From assembly GCA_013214965.1 (NCBI GenBank), contig JABSRU010000004.1, positions 124,001-188,000 on the forward strand: a stretch of DNA of 64,000 nucleotides, read 5' to 3'. Of this stretch, positions 47,522-55,594 are shown one piece after another. The position numbers and the translations under genes are program-made. Origin of the DNA: Gammaproteobacteria bacterium (GTDB lineage Bacteria; Pseudomonadota; Gammaproteobacteria; Enterobacterales; Psychrobiaceae). The notes beneath the pieces are model-generated. The model was not told where the DNA came from. It made no database searches and saw only the letters and a list, made by a program, of their open reading frames with translations. The stretch's first letter is position 1. Each line of letters begins with the position of its first letter.

Positions 47522-47640
47522 TAACGAATCCTTTTATTTCAAGATAACAATACTCTGTTAAATTACCTGTTATCACTACATCTGCCAAGGTCTTGTGGCT
47601 ATTTTATCGTTAAAATTATCTTTCTTATGGTGACATTGGG

Positions 47641-47646
47641 TATAAT
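47641..47646 (+). promoter_or_regulatory. Consensus -10 box upstream of ribA
   Basis: TATAAT at 47641-47646, about 100 bases before the ribA start, without a good -35 box. No FMN riboswitch sequence was seen in the 223-base gap. Confidence 0.4.
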
Positions 47647-47744
47647 AAATGAAATTGGGTGAATTAATCACAGTTTAAACACTTGTTTTTATCACCTTTG
47701 CCCATATGTAGTTGTTAGTCTGGTTTAAAGAATAAGGTTTTTAT

Positions 47745-48353
47745 ATGTCGGTTAGTTTTGTGGATTCTTGTCACCTGCCAACGCGTTTAGGCGAGTTTAG
47801 TATGCATGGTTTCATCGAAGAAAATGGTCAAGAGCATGTCATGTTAACCTATGGTGATATTAAGCCAGACCAGCCATTACTTATTCGCTTGCATTCAGAA
47901 TGCTTAACCGGTGATTCGCTTTTTAGCATGCGTTGTGATTGTGGTTATCAGTTAGAAACTGCAATGGCTAATATTGTGGAAGCGGGTCAAGGAGCTTTAC
48001 TTTATTTACGCCAAGAAGGTCGTGGTATCGGTCTAATCAATAAAATAAAAGCTTATCACTTACAAGATGATGGTGCTGATACCGTGGAAGCAAATGAGCG
48101 CTTGGGTTTTGCGGCTGATCTTCGTCGTTACACGATGTGTAAACCAATGCTTGAACATTTTGGGGTAACTCAAGTCCGCTTAATGACTAATAATCCGAAA
48201 AAAGTTGAGGCTTTAAAAGATGTTGGTATTGAAGTGATCGAGCAAGTGTCGATACAAGTGGGTCGCAACAGACATAATCACGATTACCTCAATACCAAAG
48301 CTGAAAAAATGGGTCATTTAATGGCGCCTGGAGTGTTAAGCGATTTAGGGTAA
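47745..48353 (+). CDS. ribA: GTP cyclohydrolase II
   Basis: First step of riboflavin synthesis from GTP, 202 residues. Zinc cysteines are in S-E-C-L-T-G-D-S-L and R-C-D-C-G-Y-Q-L; catalytic and GTP-binding residues follow in Q-E-G-R-G-I-G-L and T-N-N-P-K-K. It is the stand-alone RibA, not fused to RibB. Two flavin-dependent enzymes are coded right after it, which may or may not be meaningful. Confidence 0.96.
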   Translation: MSVSFVDSCHLPTRLGEFSMHGFIEENGQEHVMLTYGDIKPDQPLLIRLHSECLTGDSLFSMRCDCGYQLETAMANIVEAGQGALLYLRQEGRGIGLINKIKAYHLQDDGADTVEANERLGFAADLRRYTMCKPMLEHFGVTQVRLMTNNPKKVEALKDVGIEVIEQVSIQVGRNRHNHDYLNTKAEKMGHLMAPGVLSDLG

Positions 48354-48387
48354 ATACTGATAATATTACAAAAAGGAGTTTGTAATA

Positions 48388-49626
48388 ATGATGACTATGC
48401 TTGACGGTCTTCCATTCTATATGCCATACCTATTGTTGGCTGCTGTTAGTTTTGGAGGGATGTTGCTGATTTTTTTGTGGCGAACGAGCAGGGTCGCTAT
48501 CGTCAAAAAATTTCAGATTAAAATATTAAATACTCAGGGTTTTTACGAGACTTTGTTTGTTGATGGTGGACAATCGTTGCTCTCGGCATTGGTTTTTAAA
48601 GGGTTTGCTTTACCATCGGGGTGTGGCGGTGGGGGTACTTGCTGCCAATGTATCATTAAAGTGCCATATCATGATACTTCTCCTAATCAGCAAGAACGCA
48701 CGACATTAACGACTAGTGAAATTAATCAGGGTCATCGTTTAGCTTGTCAAATTGAAGTGGCTAGTGACGTTAATATTGAGATACAGAGTCAAAATGCATC
48801 AATCCAGCTGGTTCAGGCTAGGGTGCTCAGCAATGAGTTTATTAGCCCATTAATTAAAGAGTTAGTGATAAGTTTACCGGTCGATGCTAATTTTTCATTT
48901 GCCGCCGGCCAATTTGTTAACATCAAAATCCCTCCTTTTAATCAAGCGATGAATCGACTGATTATCCCTGAAAAATTTAGCACTCAGTGGCAATCTTATC
49001 GGCTCGATCATTATCGAGTAGCCAATATTGAAGAGATTGAGCGGAGCTTTTCAATGGCTTGTAGTCCTAAAACCGATAATAAGTTAATGTTTAATATTGG
49101 CTTAGCATTACCTAAAAATGGTTTCGGCCCTGGGCATGGCTCTAGTTATTTGTTTTCGTTGAAAGCTGGGGATGCACTTGAATTTTCGGGACCACTGGGA
49201 GAATTTGTTAGCGATGAGAATAGTCAGCGAGAAATGATATTTGTCGGAGCAGGTACCGGATTAGCTCCCTTAAAATCACACATCGATCATATCAATAGTA
49301 GTCAATCGCAGCGTAAAATGTCTTTGTGGTTTGGTACTCGAAGCCAAGAAGATATTTTTCACCGCGCTCATTTTGATAGCTTAATGCGCCGTAATCGTCA
49401 TTTTCGCTGGACTGTGGCATTATCTAAACCAGACACTCAATGGCAAGGTGCTTCGGGGTACATTCAACGAACGCTATTCGACAGTTATTTAAATCAGCAT
49501 CCACGACTTAAGGATTGTGAATTCTTTTTATGTGGACCATCAGCGATGATCAACGACATAAAACGTCGACTACAGCGCCAAGGTGTTGCTGACGAACAAA
49601 TTAAATGTGATGACTTTTTGCTCTAA
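48388..49626 (+). CDS. NqrF-like membrane-anchored 2Fe-2S/FAD reductase (orphan)
   Basis: Domains in order: one transmembrane anchor (about residues 12-32), a plant-type 2Fe-2S ferredoxin domain with C-G-G-G-G-T-C-C-Q-C and a distal Cys in L-A-C-Q-I, an FAD domain with R-S-F-S-M-A, and an NAD-binding domain with V-G-A-G-T-G-L-A-P-L-K and C-G-P-S-A-M. This is the architecture of NqrF, the NADH-oxidising subunit of the Na+-pumping quinone reductase, 412 residues (NqrF ~408). None of nqrA-E is beside it, so it is probably a paralogue donating electrons to something else. AAGGAG nine bases before the ATG. Confidence 0.87.
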   Translation: MMTMLDGLPFYMPYLLLAAVSFGGMLLIFLWRTSRVAIVKKFQIKILNTQGFYETLFVDGGQSLLSALVFKGFALPSGCGGGGTCCQCIIKVPYHDTSPNQQERTTLTTSEINQGHRLACQIEVASDVNIEIQSQNASIQLVQARVLSNEFISPLIKELVISLPVDANFSFAAGQFVNIKIPPFNQAMNRLIIPEKFSTQWQSYRLDHYRVANIEEIERSFSMACSPKTDNKLMFNIGLALPKNGFGPGHGSSYLFSLKAGDALEFSGPLGEFVSDENSQREMIFVGAGTGLAPLKSHIDHINSSQSQRKMSLWFGTRSQEDIFHRAHFDSLMRRNRHFRWTVALSKPDTQWQGASGYIQRTLFDSYLNQHPRLKDCEFFLCGPSAMINDIKRRLQRQGVADEQIKCDDFLL

Positions 49627-49708
49627 ATTTTACGTGAACTACAATTTTTTGTGGATATTTCTAGTATCAAAACTGAAAAATAATTATTAAATGAACGGAG
49701 TAACCCAA

Positions 49709-50965
49709 ATGTCGCAATCAGCCGCTCCTTGCCAAATCTCAGAAATTGTACTGGGTACTGAGTTTATACTGAGTCATGGTCAGGTGATTAAAAATCGTCT
49801 TTTTAAATCCGCCATGAGTGAGCAACTTGGTGATAAGCAACATAATCCGACATTGGGGTTAGTGACACTTTATCAGCGTTGGGCCGAAGGTGGCATCGGG
49901 TTATCTATTACTGGCAATATCATGATTGACCGCACTGCGTTGGGTGAGCCTAAAAATGTGGTGTTAGACCAATTATCCGATCTGACTAATTTTAAAGCAT
50001 GGGCGCAGGCGGGACTCACTAATGGCTCACAAATATGGGCGCAATTAAATCATCCTGGAAAACAAATCCCCAATTTCATTTGCAAACAACCAGTGTCCCC
50101 TTCTGCGATCGCGTTGAGCCGTGGTTTAGAAAAAGGGTTTAATAAACCCCGTGCACTGGCCGAATTTGAAATAGAAGTAATTATTGATAAGTTTGCATTC
50201 AGCGCCCAACTCGCTAAGCAAGTTGGCTTTAGCGGCGTCCAGATCCATGGTGCTCATGGTTATTTGGTTAGCCAATTTTTATCGCCTCGGCACAATCAGC
50301 GCACGGATCAATGGGGTGGCTGTTTAGAAAACCGAATGCGATTTGTGTTGGCGATATATCATAAAATACGCCAACAAGTTGGTGATAAATTTCCTATCGG
50401 AATCAAACTCAATTCAGCCGATTTTATGGATGGTGGTTTTACCGAATCAGATTCAATGGCAGTAGTTCAGGCATTGGCCGATGCGGGGATTGATTTAATC
50501 GAAATCTCCGGCGGTACTTATGAAAGCCCATCGATGGTTGGATACAAGGCTAAAGCATCGACGTTAAAGCGTGAAGCTTATTTTTTGGAATACATCGAAA
50601 AAATGCGTGACTTGGTTGACACGCCACTCGTGTTAACGGGAGGTTTTCGTTCATCAAAAGCGATGCAAGAGGCCCTCGATACCGGAGCAACTGATTTTAT
50701 TGGCATTGCACGAACCTTAGCGGTTGATCCTGATTTACCAAATAAGGTCATTCATAGTGCGTCCTATCGTCAATCTTTGCGAAAACTAACCACCGGAATC
50801 AGAGCCGTTGATAAGATGGCGATGTTTGATGTGGTGTGGTACGAATTTCAACTGGCTCGACTGGCCAAAGGGCTGTCATCTAATCCAAAATTAAGTGAAT
50901 GGTCTGTGTTCATTAAAACATTATTTGCAGCAGGCAAATACTCTTTTAGAAAACGCCGCGCTTAA
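49709..50965 (+). CDS. Old Yellow Enzyme-like NADH:flavin oxidoreductase
   Basis: FMN-dependent TIM-barrel ene-reductase of the Oye/2,4-dienoyl-CoA reductase N-terminal type, 418 residues. Signatures: N-R-L-F-K-S-A-M-S-E at the FMN entrance, Q-L-N-H-P-G-K-Q, the active-site pair in H-G-A-H-G-Y-L, F-L-S-P-R-H-N-Q-R-T-D-Q-W-G-G and G-G-F-R-S for the phosphate. There is no C-terminal Fe-S/FAD half, so an external donor is needed; the NqrF-like protein upstream is a candidate (inference). ATG 49709, eight bases after CGGAG, is preferred to ATG 49691. Confidence 0.92.
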   Translation: MSQSAAPCQISEIVLGTEFILSHGQVIKNRLFKSAMSEQLGDKQHNPTLGLVTLYQRWAEGGIGLSITGNIMIDRTALGEPKNVVLDQLSDLTNFKAWAQAGLTNGSQIWAQLNHPGKQIPNFICKQPVSPSAIALSRGLEKGFNKPRALAEFEIEVIIDKFAFSAQLAKQVGFSGVQIHGAHGYLVSQFLSPRHNQRTDQWGGCLENRMRFVLAIYHKIRQQVGDKFPIGIKLNSADFMDGGFTESDSMAVVQALADAGIDLIEISGGTYESPSMVGYKAKASTLKREAYFLEYIEKMRDLVDTPLVLTGGFRSSKAMQEALDTGATDFIGIARTLAVDPDLPNKVIHSASYRQSLRKLTTGIRAVDKMAMFDVVWYEFQLARLAKGLSSNPKLSEWSVFIKTLFAAGKYSFRKRRA

Positions 50966-50997
50966 TATTCACAATCATGAACAGAAAAGGTAATCCT

Positions 50998-51660
50998 ATG
51001 AAAAAAGTAGTAATCACTGGGGCAAATCGTGGCATTGGCTTAGCAATGACCACTCAATTCAAAAATCTTGGTTTTGAGGTCATTGCATTATGTCGCCAAG
51101 CTTCCCCTCAATTAAATGCATTAGGGGTGACGGTTATCACTGGAATTGATGTCGCAACTAGTGCCGGGCGTCAATTGATGGTCAAAGCGCTTAATAATAT
51201 TGATATTGATATCTTGATCAACAATGCCGGTATTTTACGAGATGAATCATTAGGTGCTCTTAATAGTGCGACCATTATTGAACAATTTGAAGTGAATGCC
51301 TTAGCACCAATCCAAGTGGTTGATTTACTCTCAACGCAGCTAGTCATTGGCGCTAAAATAGTATTAATCACCTCTCGTATGGGCTCGGTCACTGATAATA
51401 CATCCGGTGGACGATATGGTTATCGGATGTCAAAAGCGGCGCTTAATATTGCTGGTATGTCTTTGGCACAGGATTTAGCAGGGCGTGATATTTCGGTCGG
51501 TCTGTATCACCCTGGCTATGTCCAAACTGAAATGGTTGGTAATAATGGTGATATTAGTGCTACTGAAGCGGCCACACGTCTCGTTGGATTAATTAATCAA
51601 CAAGACATGTCACAAACGGGATTATTTAAGCATTCAAATGGTGAAATTTTACCGTGGTAG
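50998..51660 (+). CDS. Short-chain dehydrogenase/reductase
   Basis: Rossmann-fold oxidoreductase of 220 residues with T-G-A-N-R-G-I-G (cofactor), N-N-A-G, the catalytic Ser in I-T-S-R-M-G-S and the Y-x-x-x-K pair in Y-R-M-S-K, followed by P-G-Y-V-Q-T-E-M. It resembles the C-factor (CsgA)/short SDR subgroup. ATG 50998 lies after AAGG. It follows the Old Yellow Enzyme gene by 32 bases and probably shares its transcript; substrate unknown. Confidence 0.9.
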   Translation: MKKVVITGANRGIGLAMTTQFKNLGFEVIALCRQASPQLNALGVTVITGIDVATSAGRQLMVKALNNIDIDILINNAGILRDESLGALNSATIIEQFEVNALAPIQVVDLLSTQLVIGAKIVLITSRMGSVTDNTSGGRYGYRMSKAALNIAGMSLAQDLAGRDISVGLYHPGYVQTEMVGNNGDISATEAATRLVGLINQQDMSQTGLFKHSNGEILPW

Positions 51661-51704
51661 GCGTAAAATAGCTCATAATCTCAATTGACTTAAGTTGTAC
51701 CCTG

Positions 51705-52076
51705 ATGGAATTTGAATTTAAAACTGATTATTTGAACGACTCCTTTCGAGCAGAGTTTTCGATGGGGCATGAAGCTGTTGGCCACTGGCTAGTTGCTGAG
51801 TTAGGCACTGATATCGCTGACATTAAAGCGCTATTAATTAAGCTTGAGCAGATTAAGGCGCAAGAAAATACTGAGCAGTTGATTGAAGGGCGAGATTTTT
51901 CACTGACCTTAACCCCTAACGATGTCGTTATTAAGGCTAATGTATTGCATTTAGAAGCCGAATTACCCGAGGGTGAAGATCTGTCTAACTATGATGATGA
52001 AAGCTTCTCTGAATGTGGGATTGAAGATTTTGAAGCGATGCTTGATAGCTGGATGGAATTTATTATTAATAAATAA
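51705..52076 (+). CDS. yacL: YacL family protein (UPF0231)
   Basis: Acidic cytoplasmic protein of 123 residues with no known function. The family is recognised by F-S-M-G-H-E-A-V-G-H-W near the N-terminus and by N-Y-D-D-E-S-F-S-E-C-G-I-E-D-F near the C-terminus, both matching E. coli YacL closely. Start ATG 51705 lacks a strong ribosome site. Confidence 0.9.
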   Translation: MEFEFKTDYLNDSFRAEFSMGHEAVGHWLVAELGTDIADIKALLIKLEQIKAQENTEQLIEGRDFSLTLTPNDVVIKANVLHLEAELPEGEDLSNYDDESFSECGIEDFEAMLDSWMEFIINK

Positions 52077-52096
52077 ATGTCACCCAGCTTAGCGGG

Positions 52097-53458
52097 CTAC
52101 GGTTTACTGTTTTTATGTAGCCGGATAAATCGGAGTCCTAACAAGATAGCAGCCATCGTTAAGCCACTGATGATGGCCATCCAATATCCGACGACTCCCA
52201 TGGCAAAGTGTTCTGCTAAGATGTAACCCACAGGAAAACCAATAACCCAGTAGGCGATGACACAAATGTACATTGGGATTTTGGTATCTTTCATACCACG
52301 AAGAGCGCCATTGGCATTCACTTGGATACCATCTGATATTTGAAAAATTGCTGCTAACACCAGCAATTGTAATGCCACAGCAGTTACCTGCTCATCATCG
52401 GTAAAAATAGCGGTGAGCTCCGATGAAAATATTAGCATAATGGCAGCAGTGAAGAGGGCGATTATCACACCAAAACCAATACCTAATGCACCAGTATATT
52501 TGGCCAACTGATGATCGTCACGACCAATATGAAAAGCAACGCGAGCAGTGACAGCGACAGACAAACCTAATGATAGTGTGAATGCCATTGATGATATGTT
52601 GAGGGCAATTTGATGACCAGCAATATCAGGCACAGTATAACGACCAATCATTAAGCCCACGGCGCCAAAAAGAGCAACTTCCATCCCCAGTGCCAAGCCC
52701 ATCGGGAGTCCTAATTTAAGTACTTCACTAAATTGTTGCCAACTAGGCACTAGCCATTTGCTGAAGAGGTGATAGCCATGATAACGTTTAGACATCATAG
52801 TATAACCGAGTAAAAATAGCGCCATAATGATCCACACTAATACGGTTGCCCAACCGACACCAACCGCTCCCATACTCGGCAGGCCAAAGCCACCATTAAC
52901 AAACCAGTTATTGAAAAACACATTGAATGGTAAAGCAGCAAGTGACACATACATAATGGCTTTGGTAGCAAACATTCCTTCATTACAAAATCGCATTGCA
53001 AAAAAGCAATAAAGTGGAATAAGACCCCAAGCCAAGGCTTGAATGTAGCCATTAGTTAAAGGAATTATTTCTGGAGCAATACCGATAGCCTGTAATACGG
53101 GCTCTAGCGCAAAAAGCAATATAGAGCTTGGCAATGCTAGGCACACAGCAAGCATAATACCTGTTTGAAATGTTCTTTTGATTCCCTGTTGATTGTTACG
53201 ACCATGAAATTGTGCTGTAATTGGACTTAAGGCTAAAAATATTCCAATAATAAAAACAATAATAGGATTGAATAAACTGACGCCAATCGCAATCGCTGCA
53301 AGTGCTTCGGGGCTATGTTGTCCAGCCATAATCGTATCAATGACACCCATCGACATTTGAGCAAACTGTGCCAAAATGGCAGGCCCGGCTAATGTTAGTA
53401 ATTGCTTTGCTTCTAAGCTTAATATTGAAGTATTATCAATGTTGAATTTTTTTTTCAC
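52097..53458 (-). CDS. MATE family multidrug exporter (NorM-like)
   Basis: Inner-membrane Na+- or H+-coupled drug exporter, 453 residues in twelve hydrophobic segments arranged as two similar halves. N-terminal L-A-G-P-A-I-L-A-Q and I-D-T-I-M-A-G with Q-x-S-P-E-A-L-A-A-I-A-I-G are typical of NorM, and the second half opens with G-L-P-M-G-L-A-L-G-M-E. Transcribed away from the small gene at 53648. Confidence 0.92.
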   Translation of the reverse strand: MKKKFNIDNTSILSLEAKQLLTLAGPAILAQFAQMSMGVIDTIMAGQHSPEALAAIAIGVSLFNPIIVFIIGIFLALSPITAQFHGRNNQQGIKRTFQTGIMLAVCLALPSSILLFALEPVLQAIGIAPEIIPLTNGYIQALAWGLIPLYCFFAMRFCNEGMFATKAIMYVSLAALPFNVFFNNWFVNGGFGLPSMGAVGVGWATVLVWIIMALFLLGYTMMSKRYHGYHLFSKWLVPSWQQFSEVLKLGLPMGLALGMEVALFGAVGLMIGRYTVPDIAGHQIALNISSMAFTLSLGLSVAVTARVAFHIGRDDHQLAKYTGALGIGFGVIIALFTAAIMLIFSSELTAIFTDDEQVTAVALQLLVLAAIFQISDGIQVNANGALRGMKDTKIPMYICVIAYWVIGFPVGYILAEHFAMGVVGYWMAIISGLTMAAILLGLRFIRLHKNSKP

Positions 53459-53647
53459 TGGTGACCTAAATTAATCGTTGAGTTTACCAAGCCATAATAT
53501 AGGTAACAATGGCGATGTGGAAATACTGGATATAAGGATATACCAGTAACAATAGCATGATTCTATCATGTTCAAATTGGTAAATTTAATTTGAACTTTT
53601 AATTGATAGGACTCTCTAAAAAATCTATTTATCAAGGAGGAGTTAAG

Positions 53648-53866
53648 ATGAAGAAATTTACAACGACCTCAGTAAAACAAATTGTGAAGTATATCAAAAT
53701 ATTTTTTGAAGGAAGCCTTGAGGTCGCGGGCTTAGGCACTTTTAATTTTGAACAAGGACGTTTATGCTACCCAAAAGATGCAAGCCAAGAGCAGCTTGGC
53801 TTTGTTAATAATGTTAATCAACTCCTTAAGTTGAAAAGACCGCTGGCGGATTGGGTCTCCACTTAA
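53648..53866 (+). CDS. Unrecognised 72-residue protein
   Basis: Small frame with a very strong ribosome site (AAGGAGG seven bases before ATG 53648), which argues it is real. The product is basic at both ends, with I-V-K-Y-I-K-I-F-F-E-G-S-L-E-V-A-G-L-G-T-F-N-F in the middle, no signal peptide and no membrane helix. I do not recognise a family. It is divergent from the MATE gene and convergent with sulA (10-base gap). Confidence 0.65.
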   Translation: MKKFTTTSVKQIVKYIKIFFEGSLEVAGLGTFNFEQGRLCYPKDASQEQLGFVNNVNQLLKLKRPLADWVST

Positions 53867-53876
53867 TTAATTTTTA

Positions 53877-54344
53877 TTAATGGGTTAGGTGTGTTTTGTT
53901 ATTTAAAGATATTTCGTTTTTGTTCATCGTTTCAGGGAAAACGAACGCTAGTGCACTGGAATATTTTGCGGCAATCTTTAGGCGTTTGATATCGCGTTGT
54001 TCAATCTGACCAGGCCAGCCTAACACCGCGCTGCTAGTACCAGACATTAAGGCTTGCTCCATGGCCCATAGGGCATCCACTTGATCTTTTGGGTGAACTA
54101 ACAATACTTTGTTACTGGCAATACCATATTGTGATAGAAGCTGCTTTATTTTGGCTTTGGGCGCACCGACTAACACAATCCATCGACCCTGTTGGCTCAA
54201 AGTCGCTAATGTTGGTGCTAATTTGTTTAAACAATCAAAATCATTGACCGAGAATTCGTTAACTGTTTGATGTTGCCAATGAGCGCTTAACTCGCCTGAT
54301 TGATTATTAGTTTGATTTTGTTGATTAATATGTAGTGATCTCAT
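53877..54344 (-). CDS. sulA: SOS cell-division inhibitor SulA
   Basis: Inhibits FtsZ polymerisation after DNA damage. About 155 residues; the SulA core is visible in R-W-I-V-L-V-G-A-P, the V-H-P-K-D segment, A-M-E-Q-A-L-x-S-G and V-L-G-W-P (E. coli has V-I-G-W-L at this place). ATG 54344 overlaps the lexA stop in ATGA, six bases after GGAGA, so translation is coupled and both genes depend on the LexA-controlled promoter. A TTG two codons earlier is in frame but less likely. Confidence 0.85.
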   Translation of the reverse strand: MRSLHINQQNQTNNQSGELSAHWQHQTVNEFSVNDFDCLNKLAPTLATLSQQGRWIVLVGAPKAKIKQLLSQYGIASNKVLLVHPKDQVDALWAMEQALMSGTSSAVLGWPGQIEQRDIKRLKIAAKYSSALAFVFPETMNKNEISLNNKTHLTH

Positions 54345-54961
54345 TGCCAATCTCCATTTCTAATAATTCCAACTGCTAATCCTTCAATTTCAAGAGATTG
54401 AAACTCTAGATCAACCACAATCGGGGTGAATTCTGCATTCTCAGGGTGTAAAATAACTTGAGCGTCGCTCCGTTCAAATCGTTTGACGGTGACATCATTA
54501 TCAAGACGAGCGACCACAATTTGACCATCACGGATCTGCTGGGTTTTATGTACAGCTAATAGATCTCCGTCCATAATGCCAATGTCCTTCATACTCATGC
54601 CGCTCACTCGCAGTAAGTAATCGGCTTGTGGTTTAAACATATTTGGATCGACTTGATAATGACACTCGATATGTTCCTCTGCCAGAATAGGTTCTCCAGC
54701 GGCGACTTGGCCAATTAACGGTAAGCCTTGATCTGGGCTATCGATAGAATCTCCTATTAGCCGAATACCACGTGATGTACCTGGAATTATCTCGATTGCA
54801 CCTTTTCGGGCTAATGCTTTTAAATGTTCCTCAGCGGCGTTGGCTGATTTAAAACCCAATTGTCGAGCAATCTCAACCCGAGTAGGTGGCATACCTGTGT
54901 TATTAATGTGATCTTTAATTAATTGAAGTATTTCTGATTGTCGATTAGTGAGTTTTTTCAT
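54341..54961 (-). CDS. lexA: LexA repressor
   Basis: SOS repressor of 206 residues. N-terminal winged helix-turn-helix ([23 protein letters not shown]), Ala88-Gly89 self-cleavage bond in V-A-A-G-E-P, catalytic Ser123 in G-M-S-M-K and Lys160 in V-T-V-K-R-F. RecA filaments trigger cleavage. Two SOS boxes stand upstream, so it represses itself and the downstream sulA. Confidence 0.97.
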   Translation of the reverse strand: MKKLTNRQSEILQLIKDHINNTGMPPTRVEIARQLGFKSANAAEEHLKALARKGAIEIIPGTSRGIRLIGDSIDSPDQGLPLIGQVAAGEPILAEEHIECHYQVDPNMFKPQADYLLRVSGMSMKDIGIMDGDLLAVHKTQQIRDGQIVVARLDNDVTVKRFERSDAQVILHPENAEFTPIVVDLEFQSLEIEGLAVGIIRNGDWQ

Positions 54962-55014
54962 TATTCCGCCTTAGCTGGTTGCAAAATCCATTGTAATTCT
55001 TACTGATTTTGTAC

Positions 55015-55030
55015 CTGTTTTTTCATACAG
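55015..55030. promoter_or_regulatory. SOS box 1 (LexA operator)
   Basis: CTGT-N8-ACAG palindrome, 54 bases before the lexA start; four bases from the second box. Confidence 0.9.
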
Positions 55031-55034
55031 TATG

Positions 55035-55050
55035 CTGTCAGTATATACAG
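55035..55050. promoter_or_regulatory. SOS box 2 (LexA operator)
   Basis: CTGTCAGTATATACAG, a full CTGT-N8-ACAG match with a TATA core. It covers the lexA -10 box. The paired-box layout is the same as at E. coli lexA. Confidence 0.93.
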
Positions 55051-55067
55051 TAAAAAACATTGTGCAA
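55040..55067 (-). promoter_or_regulatory. lexA-sulA promoter
   Basis: On the minus strand TTGCAC (55067-55062), a 16-base spacer and TATACT (55045-55040). The -10 lies inside SOS box 2, which explains repression. Confidence 0.7.
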
Positions 55068-55342
55068 GTATTAAACAATATTTTCATATTATACAGTTAT
55101 TTATATATCTAAATGACTTGCCTTATTAATAACTGATTTGTTATAGTTGTATTTAAATCATGGATATGATGCTCTTTTTTCGAAGGATTCGAATATAAAA
55201 TCAATTTCTATTAAGTTGACTACTTAGCTCTTTATATGTAGTAACTTAATGTTTTTGATTAACCCTCAAGCTCTTCTGCTTTTTCTGATTAGTTGTCTGG
55301 TCGTTAGTGATAACTAGTGATAAATATATTTTATCCTATCCA

Positions 55343-55594
55343 TTATTTTTTATTTGAAATATCAAAATGTACTTCGCTGTTTTTGTTATTTTCTTTGAGC
55401 GCGTTATTCTCACGAGTTTTCTCAGTTGAATAACCCGTTATGCACATACAAATAATTACCCATTGACAAAGAGCTATTAATCCAATTAATTCATGGCGTT
55501 TTATTGGATTTAAGTTGTTCCTCTTGCGTTGTTGATGTTTCTTTATAAATATAATGGATATAGTTATGAAAATTGTTATTGATTCGTTGGACAA
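55343..55594 (-). CDS. Possible small membrane protein antisense to the adhesin start
   Basis: 83-codon frame with two hydrophobic stretches (I-T-I-F-I-T-I-S-I-I-F-I, then E-L-I-G-L-I-A-L-C-Q-W-V-I-I-C-M) separated by a basic segment, and a polar C-terminus. Its 5' end would overlap the first 29 bases of the adhesin gene on the other strand. No recognised family and no clear ribosome site; in DNA this AT-rich it may be chance. A shorter form starting inside is also possible. Confidence 0.25.
   Translation of the reverse strand: MSNESITIFITISIIFIKKHQQRKRNNLNPIKRHELIGLIALCQWVIICMCITGYSTEKTRENNALKENNKNSEVHFDISNKK

Larger units (their letters stand above)
54962..55565. other. lexA-adhesin intergenic region
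   Basis: 604 very AT-rich bases separating divergent lexA and the giant adhesin gene. The left ~100 bases hold the SOS boxes and lexA promoter. The right side must hold the adhesin promoter; a TATAAT at 55552-55557 is only nine bases from the ATG and has no good -35, so it is doubtful. A possible leftward small ORF lies within 55343-55594. From 55070 to 55340 I see nothing else. Confidence 0.6.

Noticed and set aside
47522-47744. FMN riboswitch before ribA
   Set aside because: None of the conserved RFN-element segments could be found; the gap shows only a -10-like box.
48388-49626. Evidence for a full Na+-NQR operon
   Set aside because: Only an NqrF-like gene is here; flanking genes are ribA and an Old Yellow Enzyme, not nqrA-E.
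55552-55557. TATAAT as the adhesin promoter
   Set aside because: Only nine bases from the ATG and without a proper -35; it would give an almost leaderless message.
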